Below, in pieces: positions 38,117 through 48,568 of a stretch of DNA of 64,000 nucleotides. Every line of letters begins with the position of its first letter. The stretch's first letter is position 1. The position numbers were made by a program, and so were the translations under genes. The DNA comes from Tolypothrix sp. FACHB-123 (lineage in GTDB: Bacteria > Cyanobacteriota > Cyanobacteriia > Cyanobacteriales > Nostocaceae): positions 248,001 through 312,000 of the forward strand of contig NZ_JACJRE010000001.1 in the NCBI RefSeq assembly GCF_014697075.1. The letters are read 5' to 3'. The notes under the pieces were generated by a model. It had not been told where the DNA came from and did no database searches. It saw only the letters and a program-made list of their open reading frames with translations.

Positions 38117-40552
38117 TTAAAAATTAATTATTGGTAAAAATTTCATAATATTTGTTACTGTTTTTAAAGTTTTTAGTTCCGGAATATTGGGGTTTAATTT
38201 TTCTGCGATCGCTAATTTTGGTTCCGCTTGTCTTGGTTGAAAATCATATAAATAAATAAAAGCTAAATACAGCCATACATAGGGATTTTTCGCATCATAT
38301 TTAGTTAATTCTGTCAAATTTTCAATTAATTCTGGAACTTGGCGCTGTAAAAGTTCTGCCAACACTAGAGTATAACGCCAATTGAGGTTACTTGGTTCGT
38401 TTTGCAGACGATAATTAGCAGCTAATTCAATTTGTTTTAAATAATCTTGCGTAGGATCGTATTGATTGAAATTATCTATTTGCACAAATATATTATCTAG
38501 TTTCCCCTTTTGTAACTCTAATGCTAATTGTGACATGTGGGAAACTAAGTCTAATGCTGGTGCTTTGTCTATCTTCCCCTTATCTGTTACAGTTACAGTA
38601 GTTGCAGGAATATTTAAAGATGTAACCTTACCAGTTCTTCTATCTAAATATTGGGCAGAAAGTTGATATTCTCCTAATCCTAATTGTTGAGGAAGAAATG
38701 TCGAAATAGTCTCACTTACCTGAAAATTTTCTTGAGGATGACATTTAACGCCACAATATAAATTACCTAATCCAATAGCATGATCGTGATACCAAGACGA
38801 TTTGTCATGCTGCCATTTTAAGAGTAATAAGCCATTTTGCAAATCATCCCATTCACCAGTTATTTGATAACTAACTGGGTTACTATGTCCGGCTACTAAC
38901 TGATTATTACTGATTACTGGCTTTAAATTAATTCCCGAATTAACATTATTTACTTTCTCAACTACTACATCAGGATTTACTCGTCTATATAATCTTAATT
39001 TATCTCCACTTGGTAATACCCAATCAGCCTGTAATTTTAAATCAGGATCAGATTCTACTAAAGCTTTAAATTTGCGTTTAGTTTCTCCCCGTTCTCCTGG
39101 TTCATCTGGTTCATTATCTTTAGTTACATACCAAGGAAAGTACTTTAAATCTTGTTCTATTTGAGATAATTTCATCGTCACTTTCCTACCGTAGACACGA
39201 AAATCTGCTAAAGTGCCAAAATAATCTAAAGTAAACTCATTAACTTGCGGTGTAGACACTGGAATCACACCTAAAGTTGACATTAAATATGGATTAGTTT
39301 GATTAATCTTATCTATCAACTGCGCCAAAGGATATTTTGTACCCTCATCACTGGGTAAATGTTTTCCTCCCCATCCTTGAATTAGCGGTAAAGAAAATAA
39401 ATTATTGACTAAAATGATAGCGCTTAAACCAATAGCTATAAATCTTACTCTATCAAAATGCTTACTATTAATTAAATTAAAACAGTAAGATAAAATTAAA
39501 CTAATTATAGGAAATAAAGGTAAAATAAATCTCACATCTTTATTTGTCCCTAGGGAACAAATAATATAGCTACTTAACAAGAAAATCAGTAACCAATTTA
39601 CGCCTGAACTATTCCATTTTTCTAGTACTCCCTCTCTAGAAAATTTATGTTTAATTAGGTAAACTAATAAAATTCCTATACTCACGAATAATATCGGAAA
39701 ACCGACAGTTTCCGGTAAAATTTGGGGATACACTAACCATCCCGCAATAGTAGTAGATGGTGGATCGCCTTCCGCTTTACCAACATTGTTAGCATTGATT
39801 GCAGAGGTAATAATCGTTAACCAATTTAAACTGTACCAAGAACCACAAATTAACCAAGCTACAATTAAAGATAAACATGTTTGTAATAGCTTAATATATT
39901 TACGTTTTCGGACAAAGTTAATGAATGTTAAAATCCCAGGAATTAAAAGAAAAATAAACCCTGTCGGTTTCGCCAGCATTATTAGCCCAATACCTAACCC
40001 AAAACCCAAGGTTAATATCCACGATTTCAAACCGCGATCGCTATCTTTCCAAATCGTTAATATTGTAAAAGTCAATGTAACAATTGCTGTTAAACCATAA
40101 TCTAATAAATAATCTGTCCGCATAATTCCCAAAATGGGAAATAATAAGCAGAATATGCTGGCTGTAATACCTATTTTTGTACTGTTAAATAAATATTTAG
40201 CTAAATGATATACCGATATAATAATGACTGCGCTATATATTAAATTAACTAAACTTGCTTGATCGTAGCCCTTACCAAATAAGAAAAAAAACGGTACTGT
40301 ACAGATATAGACAAAAGGTGCGCGGTAACTTGGTGTTAACTGCCATAGCGATAACCACCAATCTCTTGAGAAAATATGGAAATTGTGAAAAATACGAAAA
40401 TGATGTAATGCTGTAGTTAAATGAGCGCTTTGATCGTAGGAAGGAATTGAGTCATCTAAAAAAAACCATAATCTATCTATAATTAATCCGATCGACCAAA
40501 TTATTACTAGTATTAAATAATCTTTGCTCATGCGTGAATTTGAATAATTCAT
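38117..40552 (-). CDS. Large GT39-like protein with C-terminal soluble/TPR extension
   Basis: An 811-residue protein. Residues about 1-420 are polytopic, with PSYDQSAHL (Asp40) in the first loop and a DYLLDYGL motif, as in GT39-like proteins. Residues about 420-690 are soluble, with beta-sandwich-like sequence (QYQITGEWDDLQNG, ENFQVSETISTFLPQQ, GEYQLSAQYLDRRTGKV). The last about 110 residues are helical and TPR-like (NPYVWLYLAFIYLYDFQPRQAEPKLAIAEKLNPNIPEL). The extension is much longer than in usual family members. The ATG at 40552 and one at 40531 are both possible. It leads the two-gene operon. The function beyond sugar transfer cannot be read. Confidence 0.75.
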   Translation of the reverse strand: MNYSNSRMSKDYLILVIIWSIGLIIDRLWFFLDDSIPSYDQSAHLTTALHHFRIFHNFHIFSRDWWLSLWQLTPSYRAPFVYICTVPFFFLFGKGYDQASLVNLIYSAVIIISVYHLAKYLFNSTKIGITASIFCLLFPILGIMRTDYLLDYGLTAIVTLTFTILTIWKDSDRGLKSWILTLGFGLGIGLIMLAKPTGFIFLLIPGILTFINFVRKRKYIKLLQTCLSLIVAWLICGSWYSLNWLTIITSAINANNVGKAEGDPPSTTIAGWLVYPQILPETVGFPILFVSIGILLVYLIKHKFSREGVLEKWNSSGVNWLLIFLLSSYIICSLGTNKDVRFILPLFPIISLILSYCFNLINSKHFDRVRFIAIGLSAIILVNNLFSLPLIQGWGGKHLPSDEGTKYPLAQLIDKINQTNPYLMSTLGVIPVSTPQVNEFTLDYFGTLADFRVYGRKVTMKLSQIEQDLKYFPWYVTKDNEPDEPGERGETKRKFKALVESDPDLKLQADWVLPSGDKLRLYRRVNPDVVVEKVNNVNSGINLKPVISNNQLVAGHSNPVSYQITGEWDDLQNGLLLLKWQHDKSSWYHDHAIGLGNLYCGVKCHPQENFQVSETISTFLPQQLGLGEYQLSAQYLDRRTGKVTSLNIPATTVTVTDKGKIDKAPALDLVSHMSQLALELQKGKLDNIFVQIDNFNQYDPTQDYLKQIELAANYRLQNEPSNLNWRYTLVLAELLQRQVPELIENLTELTKYDAKNPYVWLYLAFIYLYDFQPRQAEPKLAIAEKLNPNIPELKTLKTVTNIMKFLPIINF

Positions 40553-41902
40553 ATTTATCTATGCAGCTAATATTAAAACCTAAAAAAACTTGTGAAATTA
40601 CCATCGAAACCGACAATACGGTATAAATCCTAATTACTCCACTAGAGGATTAATTCTCTTGATATTCTTCATAGAGGTAATTTTATTACGTAGCTCGCTA
40701 AATAATGCAGCTTCCCAAAAGTTCCTCATCATCTATCACCAAATTACTGAGTGCTGAATTAAACTCTTTATTATTGAGTAGCTAGTTCATCTCTTTGCTT
40801 CTCTTGAGTGCGTCAATCAGCTACCCTACTCAACTCACAAAACTCTTACCCTATCTGGTTTTTTGACCTTGGCGAAAAGTCTGATAACAGACTTCCTCAG
40901 AACAAAACTTTAGTTCTATATTTTTCTGCCTGAATAGAATTTATATTTGATTTTTTTTGAAATGTGCTATAATAGCAGCCAAATTCAACAATTAAATCTC
41001 AGTAAATATGCGGTTAAAAAAGTATTTGATTTATTAAACTAGACACTGGCTAATTAACCTTGTTTAAGGTAAAAAATATTTAGTGTGATTATAGATAGCT
41101 CCAATAATTGTTTGCTATTGCAACCAACTCAATAATGACTTAATAATTTAAGTCATATTAAGGTATTATTACCAACCTGTAGAAATCGGATGCCAAAAAA
41201 TTTTTGTGGCTCAACAAGTAAAGAGTAGCTAAGTTAACTACTCAATTAGCTTGATCGATGAGAAACTATATTTTAGTAAATATAGTCTCTTTATTCTATG
41301 GAAGGTAAGGTTAATAGTCTACAAGTTGAAAATTTAACTTTTTCTTAAAAAAGAAAAATTGGCTGTCAACAGTACAATATACCTTGTCACCTAATAAAAC
41401 TGAATAATTAGTTAAATGTTTTTTGGTTAGATATTCCTTAATAAGCTAATTCAGTAGCTTAATTTTTGAATAGATTTAGGAGATTGACAAGCCCAAGCCT
41501 GCATGGGTTAGTTGTTTCGCCATTTATCAACTAATAAGCAAGAGGTCTAAGCAAATTTAGTAATGTTACTAACATAGTTGAGGTAAGGTGCGGTAAATCA
41601 CCTGATTTTACTGTGTCCTAATTTTGCCTATTTAATTAGTATCCATGCCATGCGAATTTTTATAGATTACTGAGTTGACACGATTACTTAATATCGTGTA
41701 AGCATCAGTTTTTATGAAATCAGAGAATCCGGATTTCATTGTAATTTTTTACATATATGACTAATTACGAAATTTCTGTTAATCTTGATTAAATTTTTCA
41801 AGAATAGCAGTAGTTATTACTGTAACTAAGTGTGTAAAAAGATATGTTATAACGTATCGCTAGGTACGTATTTGATGGTTCGACCCTTGAAGGAGCTATG
41901 AA
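40553..41902. other. 1.35-kb AT-rich gap with hairpins and a possible small RNA
   Basis: No protein-like frame is present on either strand. Visible structures: hairpin AAGTCTG-ATAA-CAGACTT (40877-40894); an extended -10 promoter-like site (40947-40973); GAGTAG/CTACTC (41223-41243); a long stem AGA-ACTATATTT / AAATATAGT-CTCT followed by TTTATT (41261-41295); and TTAGTTG/CAACTAA (41508-41534). A transcript from the promoter to the stem at 41295 would be about 315 nt. It is also the upstream region of the deacetylase gene, so part may be a long leader. Confidence 0.4.
40947..40973 (+). promoter_or_regulatory. Promoter-like site with extended -10
   Basis: TGCTATAAT is a perfect -10 box with the TGn extension. 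A TTGATT lies 15 bases upstream as a weak -35. No coding frame starts soon after, so it would drive a non-coding RNA or a very long leader. Confidence 0.4.
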
Positions 41903-42811
41903 GTGGAAAATCATAAGTCGTTTTTTTGGCCGCAAGGATTATTAATTGCACTAGTTGCCTTAGTTAGTAGTTTTAGTCTTGGTTTGATGATGCTTGTCAA
42001 ACCTAATACCTCAGAAGCACAGAGTCAGCAAAGTATAAATGAAATCACTACATCTGCTAAAGCTGGGACTCAGGCGCGGATTGAAGGTTTAAAATCAACG
42101 ATGCTGACAAGTTGGCAACAACAAGCCCAGGCTAAGGGTTTTGCTTATGCTGTACCACAAAGTTTTCTCGGCGCAACCATTGAATCAGCGAAACTCAGTC
42201 CAGATAGAAAAGTCATTGCGCTAACTTTTGATGATGGCCCTTGGCCAGAAAGCACTGCACAGGTGCTAGATATTTTAAAGAAGAATGATATCAAAGGGAC
42301 ATTTTTTGTAGTTGGGCAGAACGTCAAAAATTTTCCCGATTTAACAAAGCGAGTGGTAGCTGAGGGTCACACAATCGCGAACCATACTTGGCATCACTGG
42401 TATCATCACATGAATCCCCAAACAGCGGCTTATGAAATTGAGAATACCACTAGCTTAATTTATCAACTTACAGGGGTGAAAACCAACTTATTTCGCCCAC
42501 CAGGAGGCAATATGCGCAATGGTGTGGCAGCTTACGCCAGAAATAGCAAATACGCTATTATCATGTGGTCTTCTGACTCTAAAGATTACTCGCGCCCCTC
42601 TGTACCAAACTTAATCAATAATGTTTTTAGAACCGCTAAACCTGGTGGAATTGTACTCTTACATGATGGTGGTGGTAATCGTTCCCAAACCGTAGCAGCC
42701 TTACCAACTATAATTGAAAACTTCCGCAAAGAAGGCTACAGCTTTGTCACTGTTCCAGAACTCTTAGAAATGCAAGAGAAAGAACAAAAAATAGCAGCAA
42801 ATAAAAAGTAA
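41903..42811 (+). CDS. Polysaccharide deacetylase (NodB domain)
   Basis: A 302-residue protein: GTG start at 41903 with AAGGAG eight bases before it, a membrane anchor at residues 12-31, a polar spacer, then a NodB/CE4 domain (about 100-285). Motif 1 is TFDDGPWP with Asp110/Asp111. Motif 2 is NHTWHH with metal ligands His161 and His165. Motif 3 is RPPGG, and LLHDGGG lies late in the domain. The catalytic set is complete. The enzyme should deacetylate N-acetylated sugars in peptidoglycan or exopolysaccharide in the periplasm. Its nearness to the membrane glycosyltransferase region fits envelope glycan work, but it has its own upstream region. Confidence 0.92.
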   Translation: MENHKSFFWPQGLLIALVALVSSFSLGLMMLVKPNTSEAQSQQSINEITTSAKAGTQARIEGLKSTMLTSWQQQAQAKGFAYAVPQSFLGATIESAKLSPDRKVIALTFDDGPWPESTAQVLDILKKNDIKGTFFVVGQNVKNFPDLTKRVVAEGHTIANHTWHHWYHHMNPQTAAYEIENTTSLIYQLTGVKTNLFRPPGGNMRNGVAAYARNSKYAIIMWSSDSKDYSRPSVPNLINNVFRTAKPGGIVLLHDGGGNRSQTVAALPTIIENFRKEGYSFVTVPELLEMQEKEQKIAANKK

Positions 42812-42872
42812 TTTGTCATTTGTCATTGGTTACAATCTCTTGACCTTATTTAGCTGATTACAACTTTCATTA

Positions 42873-42924
42873 ATTCTCTGCGTACCTCTGCGCTTACCTT
42901 TGCGTACCTTTGCGTTTAAATTTC
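42873..42924. repeat. Dispersed CTCTGCGTACC-type repeat
   Basis: TTCTCTGCGTACCTCTGCGC followed by TTACCTTTGCGTACCTTTGCG, a second copy of the element at 10971. The rest of the 332-bp gap contains no gene apart from the terminator at 43064. Confidence 0.7.
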
Positions 42925-43063
42925 AACCGTCAATCAGCCGTTGAGTTACTATTTGATTTTGAAATAATTATCTTAGGGTGAAAATAATCTGTAGTTAATT
43001 CTGCAAACCAAATAAAACCCTAGAGATTTTTCCCAAATCTGCATAAATCCAAAATAAAAAATC

Positions 43064-43102
43064 AAGGGACACAGATAAATTTAATTACCTGTGTCCCTTT
43101 TT
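43064..43102. terminator. Bidirectional terminator
   Basis: AAGGGACACAG and CTGTGTCCCTT form a perfect 11-bp stem. T-rich sequence follows on both strands. It lies 42 bp past the glutamate synthase stop and also serves the deacetylase side. Confidence 0.9.
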
Positions 43103-43143
43103 AATGTAGCCAGAAACTTAGTCCTGACTACAAACTCAATCTC

Positions 43144-46100
43144 CTAAACTGCACTCAATTGTTTAATTTGAGGATTAGCTTCTGGGCTATCAGCCTCAGA
43201 AGGTGGTACTAATTGCCAGAATTTAGGTAAGTATTCTTGCCAATTTTGCAGAATTAATTTTGCTTTAGGCGAACCAGTGCGATCGCCATGTGTTTGAATT
43301 AATTCTTTGAGCTGTTTCTCACCCGCTTCGGTGCTAACTCGTTGAATCTTGACAATATCCTTGTTCACCAATTCAGGGAAAGAACCATCTTCATCTAAGA
43401 AGTAAGCTAATCCCCCTGTCATCCCCGCAGCAACGTTGCGTCCAACTTTACCGAGGACGACAATTACACCACCTGTCATGTATTCACAGCAGTGATCCCC
43501 TGCGCCTTCAATGACGGCGACACCTTTGGAGTTACGCACAGCAAACCGTTCTCCGGCTAAACCGTTGGCGAATAACACGCCACCAGTAGCACCATAGAGG
43601 CAGGTATTGCCAACGATGACGTTTTGTGCTGGGTCATAGCTAGCATTAGCTGGGGGTTTGATGATGATTTCACCACCATGCATCCCTTTACCTACATAGT
43701 CGTTGGCTTCGCCTTCGAGACGGAGAATTATTCCCGGAAGGTTGAAAGCGCCAAAACTTTGCCCGACACTACCTTGGAAGTTGAGATGAATTTGTCCTGC
43801 GAAGCCGCTATCACCGTATTTAGAAGCGATCGCGCCGGATAATCTCGCGCCGACGGTTCTATCGGTGTTGACGATTTTCACGGTTTTGGAGATGGTCGAT
43901 TGATGACGAATCGCCGCTAAAATGTCTGGATCGGCGAGTAATTCATCATCGATCACTGCACCGTTGCTGTGAACTTCTTCATGCACCAACCAGTTACGAT
44001 TTTCTTTGGTATCTGGTAACTGAAGCAAGCAGTTGAGATTGATTGATTCGGTTTTGGTGAGTTTGATGTCTTCGCGCATTTTCAATAAATCTGCGCGTCC
44101 AACTACTTCCGAGAGAGAACGATAGCCTAGCTTCGCCAACAGACTGCGTACTTCTTCCGCGATAAAGTAGAAGAAATTCACAACATGTTCTGGCATACCA
44201 GAGAAGCGCTTGCGGAGTTCTTCTTTTTGGGAAGCAACACCCACAGGACAGTTATTGGTATGGCAGATCCGCGCCATAATACAGCCTTCCGCAATCATGG
44301 CGATGGAACCGAAACCAAATTCTTCGCCGCCCATCAAGGCACCGATTAGCACATCCCAGCCACTCTTGATACCGCCATCAACACGCAGAATTACGCGATC
44401 GCGCAAACTGTTCTCCATGAGTACGCGATGGACTTCGCTTAATCCGAGTTCCCACGGTGAACCAGCGTGTTTAATCGAACTCAGAGGTGAAGCACCTGTA
44501 CCGCCATCATGACCGGAAATTTGGATGATATCGGCGTTAGCTTTAGCTACACCTGCGGCGATGGTACCAATACCAATTTCTGCGACTAACTTCACAGATA
44601 CTTGTGCTCTGGGGTTAATTTGATGCAGGTCAAAAATTAACTGGGCGAGGTCTTCAATGGAGTAGATATCATGGTGCGGTGGTGGGGAAATTAAGGTAAC
44701 ACCGGGTTTGGAACGCCGCAACATGGCGATATAAGGACTTACCTTTGGCCCTGGTAATTGTCCGCCTTCCCCTGGTTTTGCACCTTGAGCAATTTTAATT
44801 TCAATTTGCTGGGCGCTGGCTAGGTAACCGGGTGTCACACCAAAGCGTCCCGATGCAACTTGTTTAATCGCACTAGAAGCTGTGTCACCATTCTTTAATC
44901 CCTTGAGGTGGGGAAGGGTGGGAGAATGACCGGATTCATCCACATCATCCAACACGTTATAACGAACCGGATCTTCGCCACCTTCGCCGGAGTTGGATTT
45001 ACCACCGATGCGATTCATGGCGATCGCTAAAGTTTCGTGGGCTTCTCTAGACAACGCACCTAAAGACATTCCCCCAGTACAGAAGCGTTTAACAATATCG
45101 CTAACTGACTCGACTTCTTCTAAAGGAATGGATGGGCGATCGCTTTGGAAGTCTAACAAGTCGCGCAAAGCGGTGACTGGTCGATTTTGCAGGTGTTGTT
45201 TGTAAACTTCGTAATGGTCGTATTGCTTCCCATCTACAGCTTTATGCAATGCTTTGGCGAGTTCGGGGCTGTTCATGTGGTATTCGCCGCCACGACGATA
45301 CTGCACAAAGCCTAAGTTTTCTAACTTCTTGGTTGTCAGTTCGGGGAACGCTTTGTGATGGAAGGAGAGAATTTCCTGCGCCAATTCACCCACACTCAAA
45401 CCACCGATGCGGGAAGCTGTACCTTTGAATCCGAGTGCTAATAAATCGCCACCAATACCGATGGCTTCAAAGATTTGGGCTGCTTGATAGCTGGACAGCA
45501 GAGAAATTCCCATTTTCGAGAGAATTTTCAGTAATCCAGATTCTACAGCTTTGCGATAATTGGCGATCGCTTGTTCTAAGGTAATCGTCGCAATTTGACC
45601 TCTGGTCATAAACTGCTGTGTCTTCGGATCTGACCACCAATCGCGGACGGTATCTAAAGCCATGTAAGGACAAACAGCCGCTGCACCATAGCCAATCAAA
45701 CAACCAAAGTGATGGGTACTCCAACATTGGGCTGTATCGACAATCAGCGAGGCTTTCATCCGCAAGCCTTGACTGATCAGGTGATGGTGAACTGCACCTA
45801 TTGCCAACAGTGGGGGAATATAGCTGTATTCTGTGCCTAAAGGTGAGCGATCGCTCAATATCAAAATCTTTGCACCCGCCCGCACTGATTCTGCCGCTTT
45901 GGCTTGTAATGACTCTACGGCTGTTTTTAAGCCTTCTGGCCCGGAAGCAATTTCAAATAATGTTGACAATTCCGCCGTTGCAAAGCCGGAAAGTTTAATC
46001 GCCGCTAATTCTTTTTCTGTGAGTACAGGCGAATCGAGTTTGATTCTTTTCGCATATTCTGGCTTGACTTCTAATAAGTTACCCCGTTCGCCCAGTTCCA

Positions 46101-47844
46101 CCTTGAGAGACATCACTAGCTTTTCTCTTAAGGGGTCAATCGCCGGGTTAGTTACCTGCGCAAAGCGCTGTTTGAAATAGTCATACAGCAAGTGGGGTTT
46201 TTCTGACAACACCGCCAGAGGAATATCATCACCCATACAGAAGGTGGGTTCAGAACCTTGCATCGCCATTGGCTGAATCACCATTTCCACATCTTCTGTG
46301 GTGTAGCCAAAGGCTACTTGATGTTGCAGCAAGGTTTGTCTATCTATTGTCTTTTCTGGGGCGATGTGTCCGTTGTTATTAGGGAGATGCCCATTCCCAT
46401 TGCTGCTCGCCACACCATTCCCATTGCCATTACTGGTTGCTGAATGACCTATTACCAATGATTTGAGGTCTTGACGGTGCTGTTGCAACCATTCCCCATA
46501 GGGGTGCTGCTTGGCAATTCGTTGTTTAATTTCCCAATTTTTTAGCACTTCGTTGGTAGTCAAATCCACGGCAATCATTTGCCCCGGGCCGAGTCTACCT
46601 TTTTCTACGATGTTTGCTTCTGGGAGATCTACTACACCCGCTTCGGAAGCGACAACAATGTAATCGTCTTTGGTAATGACGTAACGCGCAGGTCTTAAAC
46701 CGTTACGATCTAAGGTTGCGCCTACTTTTTGCCCGTCACTAAATACCAATAGTGCCGGGCCATCCCACGCTTCTTGCAAACCACTGTAATATTCGTAAAA
46801 ATCGGTAATTTCCGGATAATCCTTTAAAGAAGGCTGATTTTGATAAGCTTCAGGAACTAGCATCATCAAGCCTTCTAAGGGGCTGCGTCCCGATCGCACT
46901 AAGAGTTCGAGGACGTTATCTAGGGTAGCTGAGTCGCTGTTGTTAATGTGAACTAAGGGCTTGAATTCTTCAATGCGATCACCCCAGACTGGATGGGCTA
47001 AAGTCGCTTCTCGCGCCATCATCCAGTTAATATTGCCTAGCAAAGTATTAATTTCGCCATTATGACCCAACAACCGCATCGGTTGAGCTAAAGGCCACTT
47101 GGGCATGGTATTGGTGCTAAAGCGGCGGTGATAAACAGCAAAAGCACTTTTATAAGCAGGATTTTTTAAATCTAGATAAAACTCTCCCAATACCGCCGAA
47201 CGCACCATCCCTTTATAAACAATTGTGCGACTCGACAAGGAGCATATATAAAAGTCTTCAGAAACACTTTTGGCTACTTTAAAAATCCGCCGCCGGGTAA
47301 TATAAAGCGCCCTTTCTAGTTCTTCACCGCTTGTCTGTGCTGATAAAAAGACTTGTTCAATTTGCGGTTGATTTTCTTTTGCTTGTATCCCTAAAGTTTC
47401 TGGCTGTACGGGGACTACTCGCCAGCCCAATACAGTTAATTTTTCTTCAGCCGCAATTTTTTCCACCATTACCCGCGATTGTTGGGCTGCTTGGGGGTCT
47501 TGCGGTAAGAAAATCATCCCCACCGCTAAATTGCTGGTAGAGTTAGATTCTGTCCCCTTGGGGATATAGTCTTGGAACAACTCCCAAGGTATCGCAGTCA
47601 ATATCCCTGCACCATCCCCTGAATCTTGATCAGCACTACAACCACCCCGGTGTTCTAAGCAAGTCAAAGCTGTTAAAGCTTTGGTCACAATTTCGTGGCT
47701 GGCAGAATTTTGGCGATGGGCAATAAACCCCACACCACAAGCATCTCGTTCCTCAACTAACCACCTTTGTCCTTGGTAATTACCCTGTGAGTCAGTATCT
47801 GAAAATGTCATATTCTGCACTTGCTTCCTTGGTTGATTATTCAT
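43144..47844 (-). CDS. gltS: Ferredoxin-dependent glutamate synthase
   Basis: This enzyme (Fd-GOGAT) makes two glutamates from glutamine and 2-oxoglutarate, the main nitrogen-assimilation step after glutamine synthetase. It has 1566 residues. The class II glutamine amidotransferase has the nucleophile Cys36 in ERDACGVGF, implying removal of a 35-residue propeptide. The central and FMN/2-oxoglutarate domains follow. The 3Fe-4S ligands are Cys1188, Cys1194 and Cys1199, and a C-terminal GXGXG helix (about 1290-1500) closes the protein. No NADPH-binding small subunit is nearby, which supports the ferredoxin type. An Asn/Gly-rich low-complexity insert lies at about 464-494. CAGGAACAG upstream supports the ATG at 47844. 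Older names include glsF. Confidence 0.96.
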   Translation of the reverse strand: MNNQPRKQVQNMTFSDTDSQGNYQGQRWLVEERDACGVGFIAHRQNSASHEIVTKALTALTCLEHRGGCSADQDSGDGAGILTAIPWELFQDYIPKGTESNSTSNLAVGMIFLPQDPQAAQQSRVMVEKIAAEEKLTVLGWRVVPVQPETLGIQAKENQPQIEQVFLSAQTSGEELERALYITRRRIFKVAKSVSEDFYICSLSSRTIVYKGMVRSAVLGEFYLDLKNPAYKSAFAVYHRRFSTNTMPKWPLAQPMRLLGHNGEINTLLGNINWMMAREATLAHPVWGDRIEEFKPLVHINNSDSATLDNVLELLVRSGRSPLEGLMMLVPEAYQNQPSLKDYPEITDFYEYYSGLQEAWDGPALLVFSDGQKVGATLDRNGLRPARYVITKDDYIVVASEAGVVDLPEANIVEKGRLGPGQMIAVDLTTNEVLKNWEIKQRIAKQHPYGEWLQQHRQDLKSLVIGHSATSNGNGNGVASSNGNGHLPNNNGHIAPEKTIDRQTLLQHQVAFGYTTEDVEMVIQPMAMQGSEPTFCMGDDIPLAVLSEKPHLLYDYFKQRFAQVTNPAIDPLREKLVMSLKVELGERGNLLEVKPEYAKRIKLDSPVLTEKELAAIKLSGFATAELSTLFEIASGPEGLKTAVESLQAKAAESVRAGAKILILSDRSPLGTEYSYIPPLLAIGAVHHHLISQGLRMKASLIVDTAQCWSTHHFGCLIGYGAAAVCPYMALDTVRDWWSDPKTQQFMTRGQIATITLEQAIANYRKAVESGLLKILSKMGISLLSSYQAAQIFEAIGIGGDLLALGFKGTASRIGGLSVGELAQEILSFHHKAFPELTTKKLENLGFVQYRRGGEYHMNSPELAKALHKAVDGKQYDHYEVYKQHLQNRPVTALRDLLDFQSDRPSIPLEEVESVSDIVKRFCTGGMSLGALSREAHETLAIAMNRIGGKSNSGEGGEDPVRYNVLDDVDESGHSPTLPHLKGLKNGDTASSAIKQVASGRFGVTPGYLASAQQIEIKIAQGAKPGEGGQLPGPKVSPYIAMLRRSKPGVTLISPPPHHDIYSIEDLAQLIFDLHQINPRAQVSVKLVAEIGIGTIAAGVAKANADIIQISGHDGGTGASPLSSIKHAGSPWELGLSEVHRVLMENSLRDRVILRVDGGIKSGWDVLIGALMGGEEFGFGSIAMIAEGCIMARICHTNNCPVGVASQKEELRKRFSGMPEHVVNFFYFIAEEVRSLLAKLGYRSLSEVVGRADLLKMREDIKLTKTESINLNCLLQLPDTKENRNWLVHEEVHSNGAVIDDELLADPDILAAIRHQSTISKTVKIVNTDRTVGARLSGAIASKYGDSGFAGQIHLNFQGSVGQSFGAFNLPGIILRLEGEANDYVGKGMHGGEIIIKPPANASYDPAQNVIVGNTCLYGATGGVLFANGLAGERFAVRNSKGVAVIEGAGDHCCEYMTGGVIVVLGKVGRNVAAGMTGGLAYFLDEDGSFPELVNKDIVKIQRVSTEAGEKQLKELIQTHGDRTGSPKAKLILQNWQEYLPKFWQLVPPSEADSPEANPQIKQLSAV

Positions 47845-48568
47845 AGACTGTTCCTGAAATCCTGAGTTACGAATTTTGCTGCTGCTTGTGAGAAAAACTT
47901 CTCAACCTCGAGCAATGGGGGAAAAATATCAACGCCGAAATTTGAGGAAAAAAATTAACTTCGGTTCTATATTTAGGTTTACCCGTGTTAAAATATTCGC
48001 GTTATTTTTATGTGTTTACGCTGAGTTAGCTAAATTACTTTTACCCTATTAGCTTTATATTTATATCGTGAAGCTAAGTGTTTTCTCAATTCTTTTCCAG
48101 ATGACAGTGATTTTTCAGGTAAAGGTAGTTATCACCAACCTGATCTTAAAGTTGCCAAAATTACCTGAATAAGGTCAGAAACTTCAGCCTATTACACTAT
48201 ATGCCCATTTGACACTTCCTAAATATTGCTCTTGGTATCAAAAATTTTTGTTGATTCTTATTGATTGCCACTGGCGTCACTACTAGCTATACCTCACTCA
48301 AGTATTAGCAGTAGCAAACATCGGTGAGGGGTGAATAATTTAATCCAGCATTAGTTACCAAGACTACCATCTTGGGCTGCTGAAAGTGCCAGTTAAAACA
48401 CTGAGTTGCAGTAGTTTTATGAAGAAACGCTTGTTTATGCTCATAAGAGACAACAAGCCATCATATATACTATCACGTTTATTTAAAACTCAGATCGTTA
48501 TTGTTTAATAATTCTGCATCATAAGTGAACCTATATCTTGGGTGACCACTTTCCAAAGTATCTCGTAA
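47845..48568. other. 724-bp divergent gap, no gene seen
   Basis: Lies between the divergent gltS and phosphodiester glycosidase genes, so it must hold promoters for both. I found no clear NtcA site (GTA-N8-TAC). A GAGAA-AAAC-TTCTC hairpin is near 47889-47903. A 29-codon frame at about 48420 is not convincing. Confidence 0.4.

Noticed and set aside
41870-41900. tRNA-like GGTTCGAcc sequence
   Set aside because: No acceptor or anticodon stems can be drawn around it.
41898-41950. ATG start at 41898 for the deacetylase
   Set aside because: It is in a different frame and reaches a stop after 15 codons; the GTG at 41903 with AAGGAG upstream is the real start.
48262-48290. Cobalamin riboswitch suggested by GCCACTG
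   Set aside because: Only the short motif is present; the rest of the B12 element is missing and the neighbouring genes are not B12-related. None was seen at metH either.
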